From Haladaptatus sp. R4 (GTDB taxonomy: Archaea > Halobacteriota > Halobacteria > Halobacteriales > Haladaptataceae), in NCBI RefSeq assembly GCF_001625445.1, contig NZ_LWHG01000004.1, positions 35,816 through 99,815 of the forward strand: a stretch of DNA of 64,000 nt, read 5' to 3'. The notes beneath the pieces were generated by a model. It had not been told where the DNA came from, searched no databases, and saw only the letters and a list, made by a program, of their open reading frames with translations. The translations under genes and the position numbers were made by a program. This document shows positions 36,810-47,075 of the stretch, one piece after another. Position 1 is the first letter of the stretch. The number at the start of each line of letters is the position of its first letter.

Positions 36810-37403
36810 ATGGAGTCAACAGCAACGACGGGCGTCGAATCCCCCCCGATGCAGTCGAAACGACTCGCGCGGTTCTGCGCGCGTGGGGTTTCGTTCGGCA
36901 TCCTCGCGTATCTCGTCGGCTATCTTCTCGTCGCCGCACTGTTCGTTTTCGGTCCTGCGAGTATCGGCAAAAGTGACACGGTTATCGAACTCAAGTTGTT
37001 TGGATTTGTCTTCTACAACGCTCAGTTCGTTCCGATTGCCATCGGCAACATCTCGCTCAACTTGGTTACGCAAACCCCGGACCCGACCGTTCCACCGCTC
37101 GTCTATCAACTCATCCCGGTCCTCTCGATCGGTGTCGTGAGCGCCGTTTTCGCCGTTCGAAATCGACTCGACGGATTGGTCGAAACAGTCGTCTACTCTG
37201 GTGCCAGCGTCACCGTCGGATACGTAGTCCTGTCTATCGTCGGTGCGCTTTTCGTTACCGTTCCTTCCTCGATCTTGTTGGGTATCTCTCCTTCGGGGAC
37301 TATGGCACACCTGGATACGACGATGGCTGCTGCCGTCGGTGCCGCGTACCCCATCGTCATCGCGACTGTCGTCACGGGTATTGTCGCGTTCGTTCGTCGG
37401 TAA
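36810..37403 (+). CDS. Membrane protein, about five helices, unknown
   Basis: The 197-residue protein has roughly five hydrophobic helices (for example FGILAYLVGYLLVAALFVF and QLIPVLSIGVVSAVFAV) and a short basic N-terminus. I do not recognise the family; similar proteins occur as haloarchaeal hypothetical membrane proteins. The TATA box 27 bases upstream settles the start. It is convergent with the thioredoxin gene nine bases away. Confidence 0.65.
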   Translation: MESTATTGVESPPMQSKRLARFCARGVSFGILAYLVGYLLVAALFVFGPASIGKSDTVIELKLFGFVFYNAQFVPIAIGNISLNLVTQTPDPTVPPLVYQLIPVLSIGVVSAVFAVRNRLDGLVETVVYSGASVTVGYVVLSIVGALFVTVPSSILLGISPSGTMAHLDTTMAAAVGAAYPIVIATVVTGIVAFVRR

Positions 37404-37412
37404 GCTGTTTTC

Positions 37413-37751
37413 TTACTCCCCTTTCGTTCCTTCCACGAACTGGACGACGGCCTCCGTTCCCTGGAACCCGTCGGCCATTCGCCCGACGAGTTCTCCGTCC
37501 TCGAACAGCAAGAGGGTCGGTACGCTCCGGATATCGTATCGTTCGACCAGCGAGATGTCGTCGCCGGGATTGACCATCACGACCGTCGCGTCGGTCACGC
37601 GGGCCACGTTCCCGACGACGGGTTCGATCGCCTGGCAGAGCGCACAACCGTTGGTGTAGCAATCGACCAGCACGAGGTCGTGGCTCGTGATGACCGAGTC
37701 GAGTTCGTCGGCGTCCGAGACCCGTAGCGGTTTCGTGGATTCGTCGCTCAC
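37413..37751 (-). CDS. Thioredoxin-like protein with CALC active site
   Basis: The 112-residue thioredoxin fold has the redox motif NGCALCQ in place of the usual WCGPC, and the cis-proline loop SVPTLLLFEDG. It probably acts as a thiol-disulphide exchanger in the cytosol; the CALC dipeptide and loss of the tryptophan should change its redox potential. It could reduce ribonucleotide reductase, but there is no linkage to show it. Confidence 0.82.
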   Translation of the reverse strand: MSDESTKPLRVSDADELDSVITSHDLVLVDCYTNGCALCQAIEPVVGNVARVTDATVVMVNPGDDISLVERYDIRSVPTLLLFEDGELVGRMADGFQGTEAVVQFVEGTKGE

Positions 37752-37947
37752 GGCCGAGCTACGTACCCGCCGGACTTGGGGCGTTCGTTTTCAGACGTTC
37801 CGTTCGTCGATGCCCGCCATCTCGGAAGGGAAGCCCCTACGGCGGTCGATTTCCAGTGTGGTTTTCCCCATTTCCGATAAAAACGTTCACTCTGTGACGG
37901 GCTATCGTTCGACACCACTTTGTGGTCCGACGCCGCTCATTCGAGCG

Positions 37948-38415
37948 ATGACCGGCCCGGAAACCGACCCAGAAACGGACTCGATGCCCGATCCGAAAAC
38001 GGACGTGGAACGCGCCGTCCGTGAGTTCCTCCGTTCCGAACACGAGGGGACGGTTTCCGCTCTCCTTCGGTGTGCCGATACGGTCGCCGAAGGATGGGCG
38101 GACGATTCGACGACCGACCGGAGCGCCGTCGTGGGTCCCCTCAGGCGAGAATTGCACGAATCCGGATTGCTGGCGCGATTCCCCGACGTGCTCGCGGGTG
38201 CGGCGGGGGCGGCGGGATTCTCGCTTCGAGCCACGCCGGTTCCCGCGCCGCCGTACGTGGCCGTGACAAGCCGTGGACCGGTTCTCCGGGCGACGGTGTC
38301 CGGCGGCCGACTCGTCGTCTCGTTTCGCCTCTTCGACGTCGTTCGTGACGGCGGCGTTCGATACGTTCGCGGAACGAGCGACGCTCGAACCGCCGTTTCG
38401 GTCGAATACAGATAG
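37948..38415 (+). CDS. Haloarchaeal hypothetical protein
   Basis: The 155-residue product starts with a Thr/Asp/Pro-rich segment and continues as an alpha/beta domain (PPYVAVTSRGPVLRATVSGG, then VVSFRLFDVVRDGGVRYVRG). No family motif is evident to me. The ATG at 37948 gives typical acidic composition; an in-frame ATG at 37984 is an alternative. Confidence 0.5.
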   Translation: MTGPETDPETDSMPDPKTDVERAVREFLRSEHEGTVSALLRCADTVAEGWADDSTTDRSAVVGPLRRELHESGLLARFPDVLAGAAGAAGFSLRATPVPAPPYVAVTSRGPVLRATVSGGRLVVSFRLFDVVRDGGVRYVRGTSDARTAVSVEYR

Positions 38416-38476
38416 CGCCGAACGGTTCGGTTATTGACCGAACGTTTCCCTCATTCGGACCGATGGACGTCCCTCG

Positions 38477-38854
38477 CTATCGCTCGAATCCGTTCTCCGC
38501 CAGAACGGATAGTAGATCCGTTACGGGACCGGTATCGTCCGACAGTCCGACCAAATCCCGTTCCTGCTCGTACTCCACGACACCGTGCTCGCTCAACCGT
38601 GGAATATGGTTGTGATAGAGGCTCAGATACACGCGTAACACCTCCTGTTCGTCTATGTCGGGGAGTCGAACGTCGTTCTCCGCGACGACGACTTCCTCGG
38701 CCAAATCGGCCAACGTGAGCGCGAAATCGTGCCGTTTCAGGCGATCGATGACGAAACGTCGCCGCCGGTCCGCGACGAGGCGCAGAACGGTATCGACCGA
38801 CAGTTCGCCAGGTGGTCGTGTAGCGGACGTCTCAGTTCCGGAATCAGCAATCAT
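38477..38854 (-). CDS. Haloarchaeal winged-helix protein (DUF7344-like)
   Basis: The 125-residue protein contains the helix-turn-helix of the abundant haloarchaeal DUF7344-type family: ELSVDTVLRLVADRRRRFVI, then ALTLADLAEEVVVAE and the YLSLYHNHIPRLSEHGVVEY signature. It is related in layout to the protein at 15353. Targets are unknown. Between it and the Lrp gene lie about 140 AT-richer bases. Confidence 0.72.
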   Translation of the reverse strand: MIADSGTETSATRPPGELSVDTVLRLVADRRRRFVIDRLKRHDFALTLADLAEEVVVAENDVRLPDIDEQEVLRVYLSLYHNHIPRLSEHGVVEYEQERDLVGLSDDTGPVTDLLSVLAENGFER

Positions 38855-38995
38855 ACACCTAGTAACGGGCCTGTGTTGGAAAAATTCATTGTGGAATTCC
38901 TTCCCCTATCGTTGCGGATTCTGTACTCGATCACCGTTTTCACGCCGGTTTCCACAACTCGTGGGTGCGAACGGTTGACGGAATCTCCCCGTCCG

Positions 38996-39473
38996 TTACT
39001 CTTCGACGACTTCCTGTCCGAAGTGGTTGAACGGTTGGGTACGCTCCACTTTTATTATGTCAGTGCTCACGATGTCCATCCCCAGCTTCGTCTATCTGTT
39101 CGGTGATGGTGTCCACCGTGTCGGAGTTGACGGCGATGGCCTCGACGTGCAAGTTTTCGGTCCCGGTGAGTAACTCTCGGACGGTGACGACCCCGGTTAT
39201 CTCCATCACTCGATCCGCGAGCCTCGAACGGTTGGATGGAGGGGCACGACAGACGATGAGAACGTGTAACTGGTAGTTTGCCTTCTCGTAGTTGATATCC
39301 GGATGGTACCCCTCGATGATTCCCGCGTCCTCCAATCGTTGAATACGGTTTCTGACGGTACTCGCCGACACACCGACTTCTTTCCCCATCTCCGCCGCAG
39401 TGCTGTTTCGGGCATCGTTCTGTAGCGCGTGGAGTATCCCCCTATCGACGTTGTCGAGCCGAACCGGACTCAT
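38996..39473 (-). pseudogene. Lrp/AsnC-family regulator, one probable frameshift
   Basis: From the ATG at 39473 the protein reads MSPVRLDNVDRGILHALQND and a winged helix with SASTVRNRIQRLEDAG, then an RAM domain. The open frame ends at 39060 with DEAGDGHREH. An extra base near 39085 would instead give DELGMDIVSTDIIKVERTQP, a natural ending with the stop at 38996, and about 158 residues, the usual length. Lrp proteins respond to amino acids; the target is unknown. It is divergent from the metallo-beta-lactamase gene, which may be its target. Confidence 0.85.
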
Positions 39474-39562
39474 ACGACGACCTACCTCCGTCTCACTGAT
39501 CAGGGTTTTGGCGCTTCGAATACTCTCCGAAACATTACGGTCCAGCGCAGTGGTCTCAGCAT

Positions 39563-40261
39563 ATGGCTCGGCAACTCGCACCCTGCGTGTGGCTGCTCGA
39601 ACTCGGAATCCCCGTCGTCGGGGCCAACGCCTTCCTCGTGGACGACGGGACGGCAACGCGTGACGGTGCCGTAACGCTCGTGGACGCCGGTCTCCCGTGG
39701 ATCGGCCTGCGCCGCGAACTCGGGGACGCCGGATTCCGTGTCGCGGACATCGACCGCGTGCTCATCACCCACTACGACATCGACCACGTCGGCGGCCTCC
39801 GTGACCTTCCTGACCTCGATGCGCCGGTGTTCGTCGGCAGACGCGACGCCGACCTCCTCGCCGGAATCTACGACCCGCCGCTGTTCCACCACAAGGGGGC
39901 GTTTCACCGCTTCGTCCGTCGATTCGTCTCGATTCCGTCCCGACTCGATGTGCGTTCCGTGGACGACGGCACGCGTATCGGCGGGTTCACGGCCCACCAC
40001 ACCCCCGGCCACAATCCGGGTCACACGGCCTACGTCCACGACGAACTGGGGGTCGGATTTCTCGGCGACCTCGTCTGGGAACGCGGCGGGTCGTTGACGC
40101 CGCCCGAATGGTGGGACTCCTACGATACCCGCCAAATCAAACGCAGTATCCGGCGGTTTGCGGGTACGGTTCCGCCGCTCGAACTCCTCTGCATGGGCCA
40201 CGGTCAACCGATCCTACGGGACGGTTCCGAGGCACTTTCGCGACTCGTCCGACGGTTGTGA
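39563..40261 (+). CDS. Metallo-beta-lactamase-fold hydrolase with HxDxDH motif
   Basis: The 232-residue protein has the MBL fold with H70-Y-D72-I-D74-H75, a later His in HHTPGHNPGHTAYV and an Asp in FLGDLVWE, plus a C-terminal His in MGHGQP. The usual motif is HxHxDH; here the second His is Asp. Glyoxalase-II-like or lactonase-like hydrolases share this fold. Whether two metals still bind needs testing. The Lrp gene faces away from its start 90 bases upstream. Confidence 0.82.
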   Translation: MARQLAPCVWLLELGIPVVGANAFLVDDGTATRDGAVTLVDAGLPWIGLRRELGDAGFRVADIDRVLITHYDIDHVGGLRDLPDLDAPVFVGRRDADLLAGIYDPPLFHHKGAFHRFVRRFVSIPSRLDVRSVDDGTRIGGFTAHHTPGHNPGHTAYVHDELGVGFLGDLVWERGGSLTPPEWWDSYDTRQIKRSIRRFAGTVPPLELLCMGHGQPILRDGSEALSRLVRRL

Positions 40262-40346
40262 ACGCGTAAAACGATGTTTCGGTACGGTATGCTCGGCTTC
40301 CGCAATCGGCCTCCCCCTCACCTCATCTCTCCTCACTCACCACCCC

Positions 40347-41029
40347 TCACACGCCCAGTTCGTCGGCCACGTCGTGAATCGAGTCCACGGTCAGGTCCGG
40401 TTCGCCGTCGAACGGTTCCCACGGCATGTCCTTTCGATTCAACCACACCCCTTGCAGTCCGGCGTGTTTCGCGCCGATCACGTCGAACCACCCGGCGGTG
40501 ACGTGTGCGAGTTCCTCGACCGGCGTCCCGATTCGGTCGGCGGCGTGGCGGTACAGTTCGGCGTCCGGTTTGAACGTCCCGACCTCGTCGGCGCTAATGG
40601 TGTCCTCCAGCAAATCGCCGATGTCGGCGTGTTCGACCATCGAGTCGAGCATTTCGGGGTTTCCGTTGGAGACGACGTAGCAGTCGTACCCGCCGTTTTG
40701 CAGTCGCTCGATGCCGTCGCGTACGTCGTCGAACACGTCGAGTTCGTGGTACACAGACAGGATTTCGTCGCGTTCGTCGCCCCCGATGTCCGCGTCGTGG
40801 GCCGACAGGGCGTATTCGAGCGCGTCGCGGTTCATCTCGTAGAACGGTTGGTAAGCGTCCACGTGGTTGGCGACGAACGTGTATTCGAGCGACCGGGCGC
40901 GCCACAGTTTCGATATCGGTTCGGGGTCGGACACGCGCTCGGCGAGCACTTCTCCGCCGCATCCACGTCAACCAGCGTGCTGTACGAGTCGAACGTCACC
41001 GTCGAACCCGCCTCGGGGTCGAAGGACAT
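40347..41029 (-). pseudogene. HAD-superfamily haloacid dehalogenase-type hydrolase, one probable frameshift
   Basis: The N-terminus VTFDSYSTLVDVDAAE contains the nucleophilic Asp of type II haloacid dehalogenases. A base is lost near 40950 (GAGAAGTG for GAGGAAGTG), after which VLAERVSDPEPIS continues the cap domain. The middle YDCYVVSNGNPEML is motif II and GTFKPDAELY is motif III (Lys). Restored length is about 227 residues. The family hydrolyses 2-haloacids or small phosphates; the substrate is unknown. Confidence 0.83.
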
Positions 41030-41114
41030 CTCCTGACGGGTTGGTTCGGGAACGAGTTAATCGCAGGGGCCGGACCGAGAAAACGATTATTTCGCTTCCC
41101 GACGTAGTATCGGT

Positions 41115-41462
41115 ATGGCCACGTCGAACGACCACGATTCACTGCTTCGACTGCTCGTCGGGTTGATCGTCGTTCTCCTGTTGCTTCCGCTGGTGATGAT
41201 GGCGTTCGCGTTCCCGATGATGGGCGGATGGATGATGGGTGGGCGATACGGAGCGGGGTACATGCCGCTGTGGGGATGGCTCGTGATGCTGGTTCCGCTC
41301 GTCCTCCTCTTCGCGCTCGGGTACTTCGTCTATCGGTCCCTCCACCGCGGTGATTTCGGGAGCGACCCCGCGCTCACGGAACTACGGACGGCGTACGCTC
41401 GCGGGGATCTCTCCGAGGAGGAGTTCGAGCAGCGGCGACGACGACTGCGCGAAGAAAAGTGA
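41115..41462 (+). CDS. SHOCT-domain membrane protein
   Basis: The 115-residue protein has two membrane helices separated by a Met/Gly-rich loop (MMGGWMMGGRYGAGYMPLW), then the SHOCT motif LTELRTAYARGDLSEEEFEQ at the C-terminus. SHOCT proteins are small, and the motif is thought to mediate oligomerisation. The methionine-rich loop might bind copper, a speculation given the copper genes elsewhere. Confidence 0.8.
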   Translation: MATSNDHDSLLRLLVGLIVVLLLLPLVMMAFAFPMMGGWMMGGRYGAGYMPLWGWLVMLVPLVLLFALGYFVYRSLHRGDFGSDPALTELRTAYARGDLSEEEFEQRRRRLREEK

Positions 41463-41477
41463 GCGTTTTCGGTTCGC

Positions 41478-42208
41478 TCAGTCGGCGGCCTGTGCGCCGT
41501 CGTCGCGCATCTTCTTCGGGTTCATCATCCCCTCCTTGACGCCGAACCGGACGAGCGCGGTGTTCACCGGATAGGCGAACAGGAACCCGACCGAGAGCGA
41601 GAAGGTCAGCGACCCCCAGAACAAGGGGTCGCCGAACTTCGCCCCCTGCGCGAGCAGGAGGTCGGTGCCGATGGCTCGATCTCCATGATGGTGATCGACG
41701 GCGTCTCGCTGTAGAACGCGTCGGAGAACGCCGTCCGGAAGCTTTCACCTTCCTGCATCAGCGGCCCCATCGTCAACGCGTAGCCGAAGGTGTACGCGAG
41801 CGCGAACGTACCGATCGTCTGTACGAGCGTGCTTCCGATGGCGAGCGCGCCGCCGATGGCGACCATCCCGACGACTTCGCCAGCGCCGCACCCGGAATAA
41901 CAGTGGGACGTGGAGCGAAAGCCCCGTCGCCAGAGCGAGTCGTTGGAAATCTGGGTTCGCCCGGAGTACCAGTAGACGGCGAGTCCGAACGGTCCCGAGT
42001 ACGCCACGACGAGCGTCCAGACGAACTTCATCATCGACGGGAGCGCTCGATTTCGCTTCCGGATGTCCCACCAGAGGATCCCGACACAGACGAGGATGAG
42101 GACCCCCCAACCGGCGAGGTACGTCGGATTCGACAGTATCGGCTTCAGTACCTTCCGCGCTGGCTCGAACGCGCTCGTGAGGCCGTCGGTGATGCTGAGT
42201 AGTTGCAT
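41478..42208 (-). pseudogene. DUF4396 membrane protein, one probable frameshift
   Basis: The protein has about six membrane helices and the cysteine/histidine segment TSHCYSGCGAGEVVGM, a DUF4396 feature. The frame breaks near 41677 with one base lost. The continuation AIGTDLLLAQGAKFGDPLF and the end VKEGMMNPKKMRDDG lead to a stop at 41478, giving about 243 residues. The role is unknown; the Cys/His cluster suggests metal or redox handling. An ATG at 42256 is an alternative start. Confidence 0.8.
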
Positions 42209-42404
42209 GTAATGGCCACCTCGGTTGTCGCGTGCTGCCGTTTCGATGTACGGCATCCCCTTTTTATATCCTTCCGGCTAATTGAGCCAAAAAATCGTCC
42301 GGGAAACTTGGTGATGACAAAACCGAACGCGTGTTCCCCGTGGGTTTGTAATCTCGTTCGGCAACGAAACCGAACTTCCAAAAGTCAGACTGCCTCGCCC
42401 TGAT

Positions 42405-43379
42405 TCACTCGTGGCCGGAGACGCGAAGCGGTTCGTACGGTTCTTCGAGATACGCCATGTCGCCGGACGAGAACGTCACGTCGAGCGCTTCGACGGCCGC
42501 TTCCAGGTGTTCGACGCTCGTCGTTCCGACGATGGGGGCGTCCACCACGTCCTTGTGGAACAGCCACGACAGTGCGATTTGTGCCATCGTGACGCCCTTC
42601 TCGGCGGCGAGTTCCTGCACTCGCTCGTTTATTTCCTCGCCGCCGCCCTCCGGATAGGGGTGTTCGCGCGCGTAGTCGTCGGTCTTCCCACGCGTCGTGT
42701 CCCCGAACTCCTCGTGCGGTCGCGTGAGGTACCCGCGAGCCAGCGGACTCCACGGGATGACGCCCATTCCTTCCTTCTCGCAGAGCGGGAGCATCTCGCG
42801 TTCCTCCTCCCGATACGCGAGGTTGTAGTGGTTCTGCATCGTCACGAAGCGGTCGAGACCGATTCGCTCGCTGGTGTACAGCGCCTCGGCGAGTTGGTGT
42901 GCCCACATCGAACTCGCGCCGAGATAGCGCACCTTCTCGCGCCGAACCGCGTCGTCGAGCGCTCGCATGGTGGTTTCGATGGGCGTGTCGGGGTCCCAGC
43001 GATGAATCTGGTACAGGTCGATGGTGTCCATCCCCAGTCGGTCCCGGGAGTTGTCGAGTTCCTGCTCGATGGCTTTTCGCGACAGCCCTCCGGAGTTAGG
43101 GTCGTCCTCGTTCATCTGGAAGTAGCCCTTCGTGGCGACGACCATCTCGTCGCGTCGTCCCTCCAAGGCCTTCCCGAGGATTCGTTCGCTTTCACCCCGT
43201 GAGTACATGTTTGCCGTGTCAAAGAAGTTGATACCCAACTCGATTGCCCGCTCGATGATGGGCATACTCTCGTCCTCGTCCAACACCCATTCCCGCCAGT
43301 CGCTCGTCCCGAAACTCATACAGCCGAGACAGATACGACTCACTTCCATCCCCGTGTCACCGAGTGTCGTATACTCCAT
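42405..43379 (-). CDS. Aldo/keto reductase
   Basis: The intact 324-residue protein has the TIM-barrel AKR signature: MEYTTLGDTGMEVSRICLG at the start, catalytic Tyr and preceding Asp in FFDTANMYSRGESE, Lys in VATKGYF and the His in YQIHRWD. It reduces carbonyl compounds with NADPH. The substrate is unknown. The ATG at 43379 fits the family start. Confidence 0.9.
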   Translation of the reverse strand: MEYTTLGDTGMEVSRICLGCMSFGTSDWREWVLDEDESMPIIERAIELGINFFDTANMYSRGESERILGKALEGRRDEMVVATKGYFQMNEDDPNSGGLSRKAIEQELDNSRDRLGMDTIDLYQIHRWDPDTPIETTMRALDDAVRREKVRYLGASSMWAHQLAEALYTSERIGLDRFVTMQNHYNLAYREEEREMLPLCEKEGMGVIPWSPLARGYLTRPHEEFGDTTRGKTDDYAREHPYPEGGGEEINERVQELAAEKGVTMAQIALSWLFHKDVVDAPIVGTTSVEHLEAAVEALDVTFSSGDMAYLEEPYEPLRVSGHE

Positions 43380-43551
43380 GCAGGGTGGGTCGCGTCGTGC
43401 GAGCAAAAAACTACGGGCAACGGTGATTCACTCCCCCAACGCGCCGTTTTTCTCACGGCACGAATCTCCACAGAGCGACGATACTGCCGTCGATTTCGAT
43501 AATACTAATTATTAGGAAACGAATACGATAGTTGACAGAGGCGTTGAGACA

Positions 43552-45770
43552 GTGACGAACGACATTCGTGTATTATTCGTTGATCCACTCTCCGACGCGG
43601 GTGTTTCGCCGGATCACCTCTCCGACGCCGTCACCGATCTTACTGTCGTTCCAGCGGACACCGTAGACGACGTGCTCGGTACGCTTTCGGAAACGCGCAT
43701 CGACTGTGTTCTGAGCGGGTATTCGCTTCCGGACACCGATGGTATCGAGTTGGTCAACGTCGTTCGGCAAACGCGTCCGGACCTTCCGTTCATCCTCTGT
43801 ACCGAATCCGGAAGCGAACACGTCGCCAGCAGGGCTATCTCCGCCGGTGTGAGCGACTATTTTCGGACACGGGAGACCGACGCCGATACGTTGGCGAAGC
43901 GAATCGAGCAGACGATACGGCCGTCGAGTTCGAACGAACCCGATAGACGGTTCGACCACTACCAGTCCATCGTCCAAGCGATGGGCGATGGGGTATACAC
44001 GCTCGATACCAACGGTCGGATGACCGCCGTCAACGATACGCGTGGAAATTTCTGGATACGACCGGGAGGAACTCATCGGCGAGCACATTTCCGTTCTACT
44101 GGACGACGAGGCTGTCGAGCGGGGAAATCGAGTCATCAGGGCGCTGCTTGCGGACGATGAGGATGTCGGGCAGTTGCAGGCACAACTTCACACCGTCGAG
44201 GGGGAAACGGTGCCGTGCGAGGCTCGAATCGGCTTACTGACACACGGCGACGTCTTTCGCGGGACGGTCGGCGTGTTTCGAAGCATCGCGGAGCACGAAC
44301 ACGTCAAACGGGCGCTCCGCGAGGGAAAACAGCGGATAGAGGAACTGCACGAAGTCGCCTCCCAGATGGAGGCCTGCCAGACCGCGGACGAACTCTGTGA
44401 GCTAACCGTCGATGCCGCGGAAAGCATCTTGCAGTTCGACATCTGCGGAATCGACCTCGTTGACGGCGACTACTTCGTTCCGGCGGCGATTTCGACCGGA
44501 ATGACGGACGACGGGTACGCTAGGCTCCGTACCGACCAAGGGGTGGCGGGCAAAACGTACCAAAACCACGAGACGTACGTCATCGACGACGTTCGGGACG
44601 AATCGGATGCGGTCCCGGCGCAGGCCGAATATCGGTCGCTTCTCAGCGTTCCGGTCGGCGACGTCGGCATCTTTCAGGCTGGATCCCGCGACTGCTCCGC
44701 GTTCGACTGTGAGGACGCGGAACTGGCCGAACTGCTGGTTTCACACACCGCGGAAACGCTTCGTCGAATTCGGTCACAGACCGCCCTCCGCGAGAGCGAG
44801 GAGAAGTATCGGACGCTCGTCGAACAGAGCCACGACGCGATTTACATCTATCGCGATGACGCGTTCGAATTCCTCAACAAGCGTGTGTGTGAACTCACCG
44901 GCTACAGCCGTGACGAACTCCTCGACATGAAGATTTGGGATCTGATCCATCCCGACGACCGGGCGGAAGTCGAGCATATCGCCAGCGGTCGTAGTCAAGA
45001 GGAGCGTTCGCCCCACTACGAGGCCCGTGTCGTGACCAAAGACGGCGACGTTCGGCATATCGAGTTCAGCGTGCGCGTCATCGCCTACGAAGGCGAGTTG
45101 GCGAACCTCGGGTCCGCCCGTGACGTGACGGAGCGAAAGAAACGAAAGCAGGAACTCAAGCGACAAAACGAGCGCTTGGAGGAGTTCGCGAGCGTCATCT
45201 CACACGACCTGCGGAACCCGCTGAACGTCGCCCAGGGGAACCTCGACCTCGCCAGGGAGCGGGGTGACGAACGACATTTCGAGAAGTCGGAAAACGCCCT
45301 CCAGCGAATGGAGAGCCTCATTGCAGATCTGTTGACATTGGCACGACAGGGACAGGTAGTCAGCGACACGGAGTCGGTCGAACTCACTTCCGTCGTCCGG
45401 CAGGCGTGGGCGAACGTCGAAACACGGGACTGCACGCTCGTCGTGAACACCCTCGATACGGTCGATGCCGACCGAGGGCGACTGCAGGAACTCTTCGAAA
45501 ACCTGTTTCGAGGTCGTCGTCGAGCACGCCGGAGAGGAGACGACGGTTCGTGTCGGGTCCCTCCCGGACGGTTTTTTCGTCGAGGACGACGGTCCCGGGA
45601 TCACTCCGGAGGAACGCGAGGCCGTCTTCGAGCACGGCCACACGACGGCCGAAGGTGGCTCCGGACTCGGCCTCTCCATCGTCAAGGGAATCGCAAACGC
45701 ACACGGCTGGTCCATTCGAATCCACGAGGGAACGGACGGCGGGGCGTGCTTTCGGATTCGACGGGCGTAG
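43552..45770 (+). pseudogene. Sensor histidine kinase with degenerate receiver, PAS and GAF domains, two probable frameshifts
   Basis: Domain order: receiver (1-120), PAS (about 135-250, interrupted), GAF (about 280-430), PAS, HisKA with the phospho-His in VISHDLRNPLN, and HATPase with DDGPGI and GGSGLGLSIVKG. The receiver lacks the phospho-acceptor: G56 in CVLSGYSLP stands where Asp is expected. Breaks lie near 44041 and 45511, each a one-base gain or two-base loss. Restored length is about 740 residues. GTG is the start codon at 43552. No transcriptional partner is encoded next to it. Confidence 0.83.
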
Positions 45771-46810
45771 CTACACCCACCGAAATCCGTCGACGGTCGG
45801 CGCTGGCAGCGGACTCGATTGTAATCCCTCGCTCGGTTTCGGATCGTTGTATCCCCGCGGAGCCACGTCGTTCGGCCCGTTCGGATAGAACAGCGACGCC
45901 ACCAACTGAATCTGGCCGCGACCGACGCCGAGTTCGAACTGTCCGCCGCCGTACAGTTCGATCCCGTGGTCGTCACAGTACTCCAGCGTGTCGAACAGCG
46001 ATTCGACGCTGCCGAACCGCGACGGTTTGATGTTCAGCCACTGCGGTTCGAACGGCCGCGATTCGATGCTCTCGACCCCCGTTATCGGCGCGTCCCACGA
46101 TAGCCGCTCGCTCACCGAATCGAGTATGTCGGCCGTCTCGTCGGTGTACGCGGCGTCTTCGATGACGACGTCCGGGAGTCCCTCCGCGACGCGCGATAGA
46201 GGTCGGAATCCGGTGATTGGTTCACCTCCGCCTCGCCGTACTCGGCTTTCATGTCCACGATTCGGACCCGATCAGTGGAAGCAAGTTCGGCGACGAAATC
46301 GTCGTCCCATTCCGCTGTGGCGTCGAGTTTGAACCCCAACTCGGGGTCGATGTCGAGCCACTGTCGCACGCGTTCGGCACTCGGCGGGTCGCCCAACCGC
46401 ATGCTCGCGACGAACCGCACGCGCTCGGGCGTGCGGTCGAGCAGGCTCGCGAGGTCGGTGTCCGCCTGTCGGAGCGCGAGGTCGAGCGCCGCGCTCTCGA
46501 AGCCCCACCGACGGTAGTGCCGGAAATCCGCACGGGAAGGCCCGACGGGGAAGAGGTCGATGTCCGCGAGCGCCTCCGAGAATTCGTCGAACGTGTACGA
46601 CCCCGTCAGGTCGAACTCGGCGTCGGCCAGTCCGTGCTGGTCTCATCGGCGTCGTACGTCACGTCCTCGCCGCGCCCCGTTTCGCCGCCGCCACGCAGGA
46701 CGATTTCGGTCGTGTTCGGCGTGAAGTCGCTCGCGCTCGCGCTCGTGGGGTTCGAACGAACAGGCATCGATTTCCAGCGGAAGGTCGGCAACCTCGTCGT
46801 AGAGTGTCAT
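45771..46810 (-). pseudogene. Enolase-superfamily enzyme (MenC/MR_MLE-like), three probable frameshifts
   Basis: Reassembled from three frames, the protein starts MTLYDEVADLPLEIDACSFE and shows the barrel metal ligands of the MR_MLE group: Asp in RVRIVDMKAEYG, Glu/Asp in VVIEDAAY, Asp in SWDAPITGVES, and a catalytic-type Lys in LNIKPSRFGS. Haloarchaeal homologues are often annotated o-succinylbenzoate synthase (MenC, menaquinone synthesis), but dipeptide epimerase or muconate cycloisomerase activity cannot be excluded. Breaks are near 46740, 46640 (GAGAC for GAGGAC) and 46193. Restored length is about 346 residues. It abuts the kinase gene stop-to-stop. Confidence 0.77.
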
Positions 46811-47075
46811 CCAGTTTTCGTTCGACGCCCGGGGAGTCAATACTTCGCATCGATTCGGTGACGCTCGGTCGTCGCTCGGTCGTCGCCCGTCCGCCGCTGA
46901 CCGCAATCTCCAGCACCTCTGACAGAACTTGTGTAGCGGCGAGGCTTATGCCGCTCCGAAGCCTATGGACCTGAGACGTGTTCAGAGAAGACGGCCACTT
47001 CGCCCGCTGGTCCTCCACCCGACGCACTCCCGTCGAAACGAGACGGTCGGAATCGATTGGGGAGCGAACGTAGCG

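Noticed and set aside
39060..39090. Lrp regulator ending at 39060 with DEAGDGHREH
   Set aside because: Removing one base near 39085 gives the natural Lrp ending and a stop at 38996.
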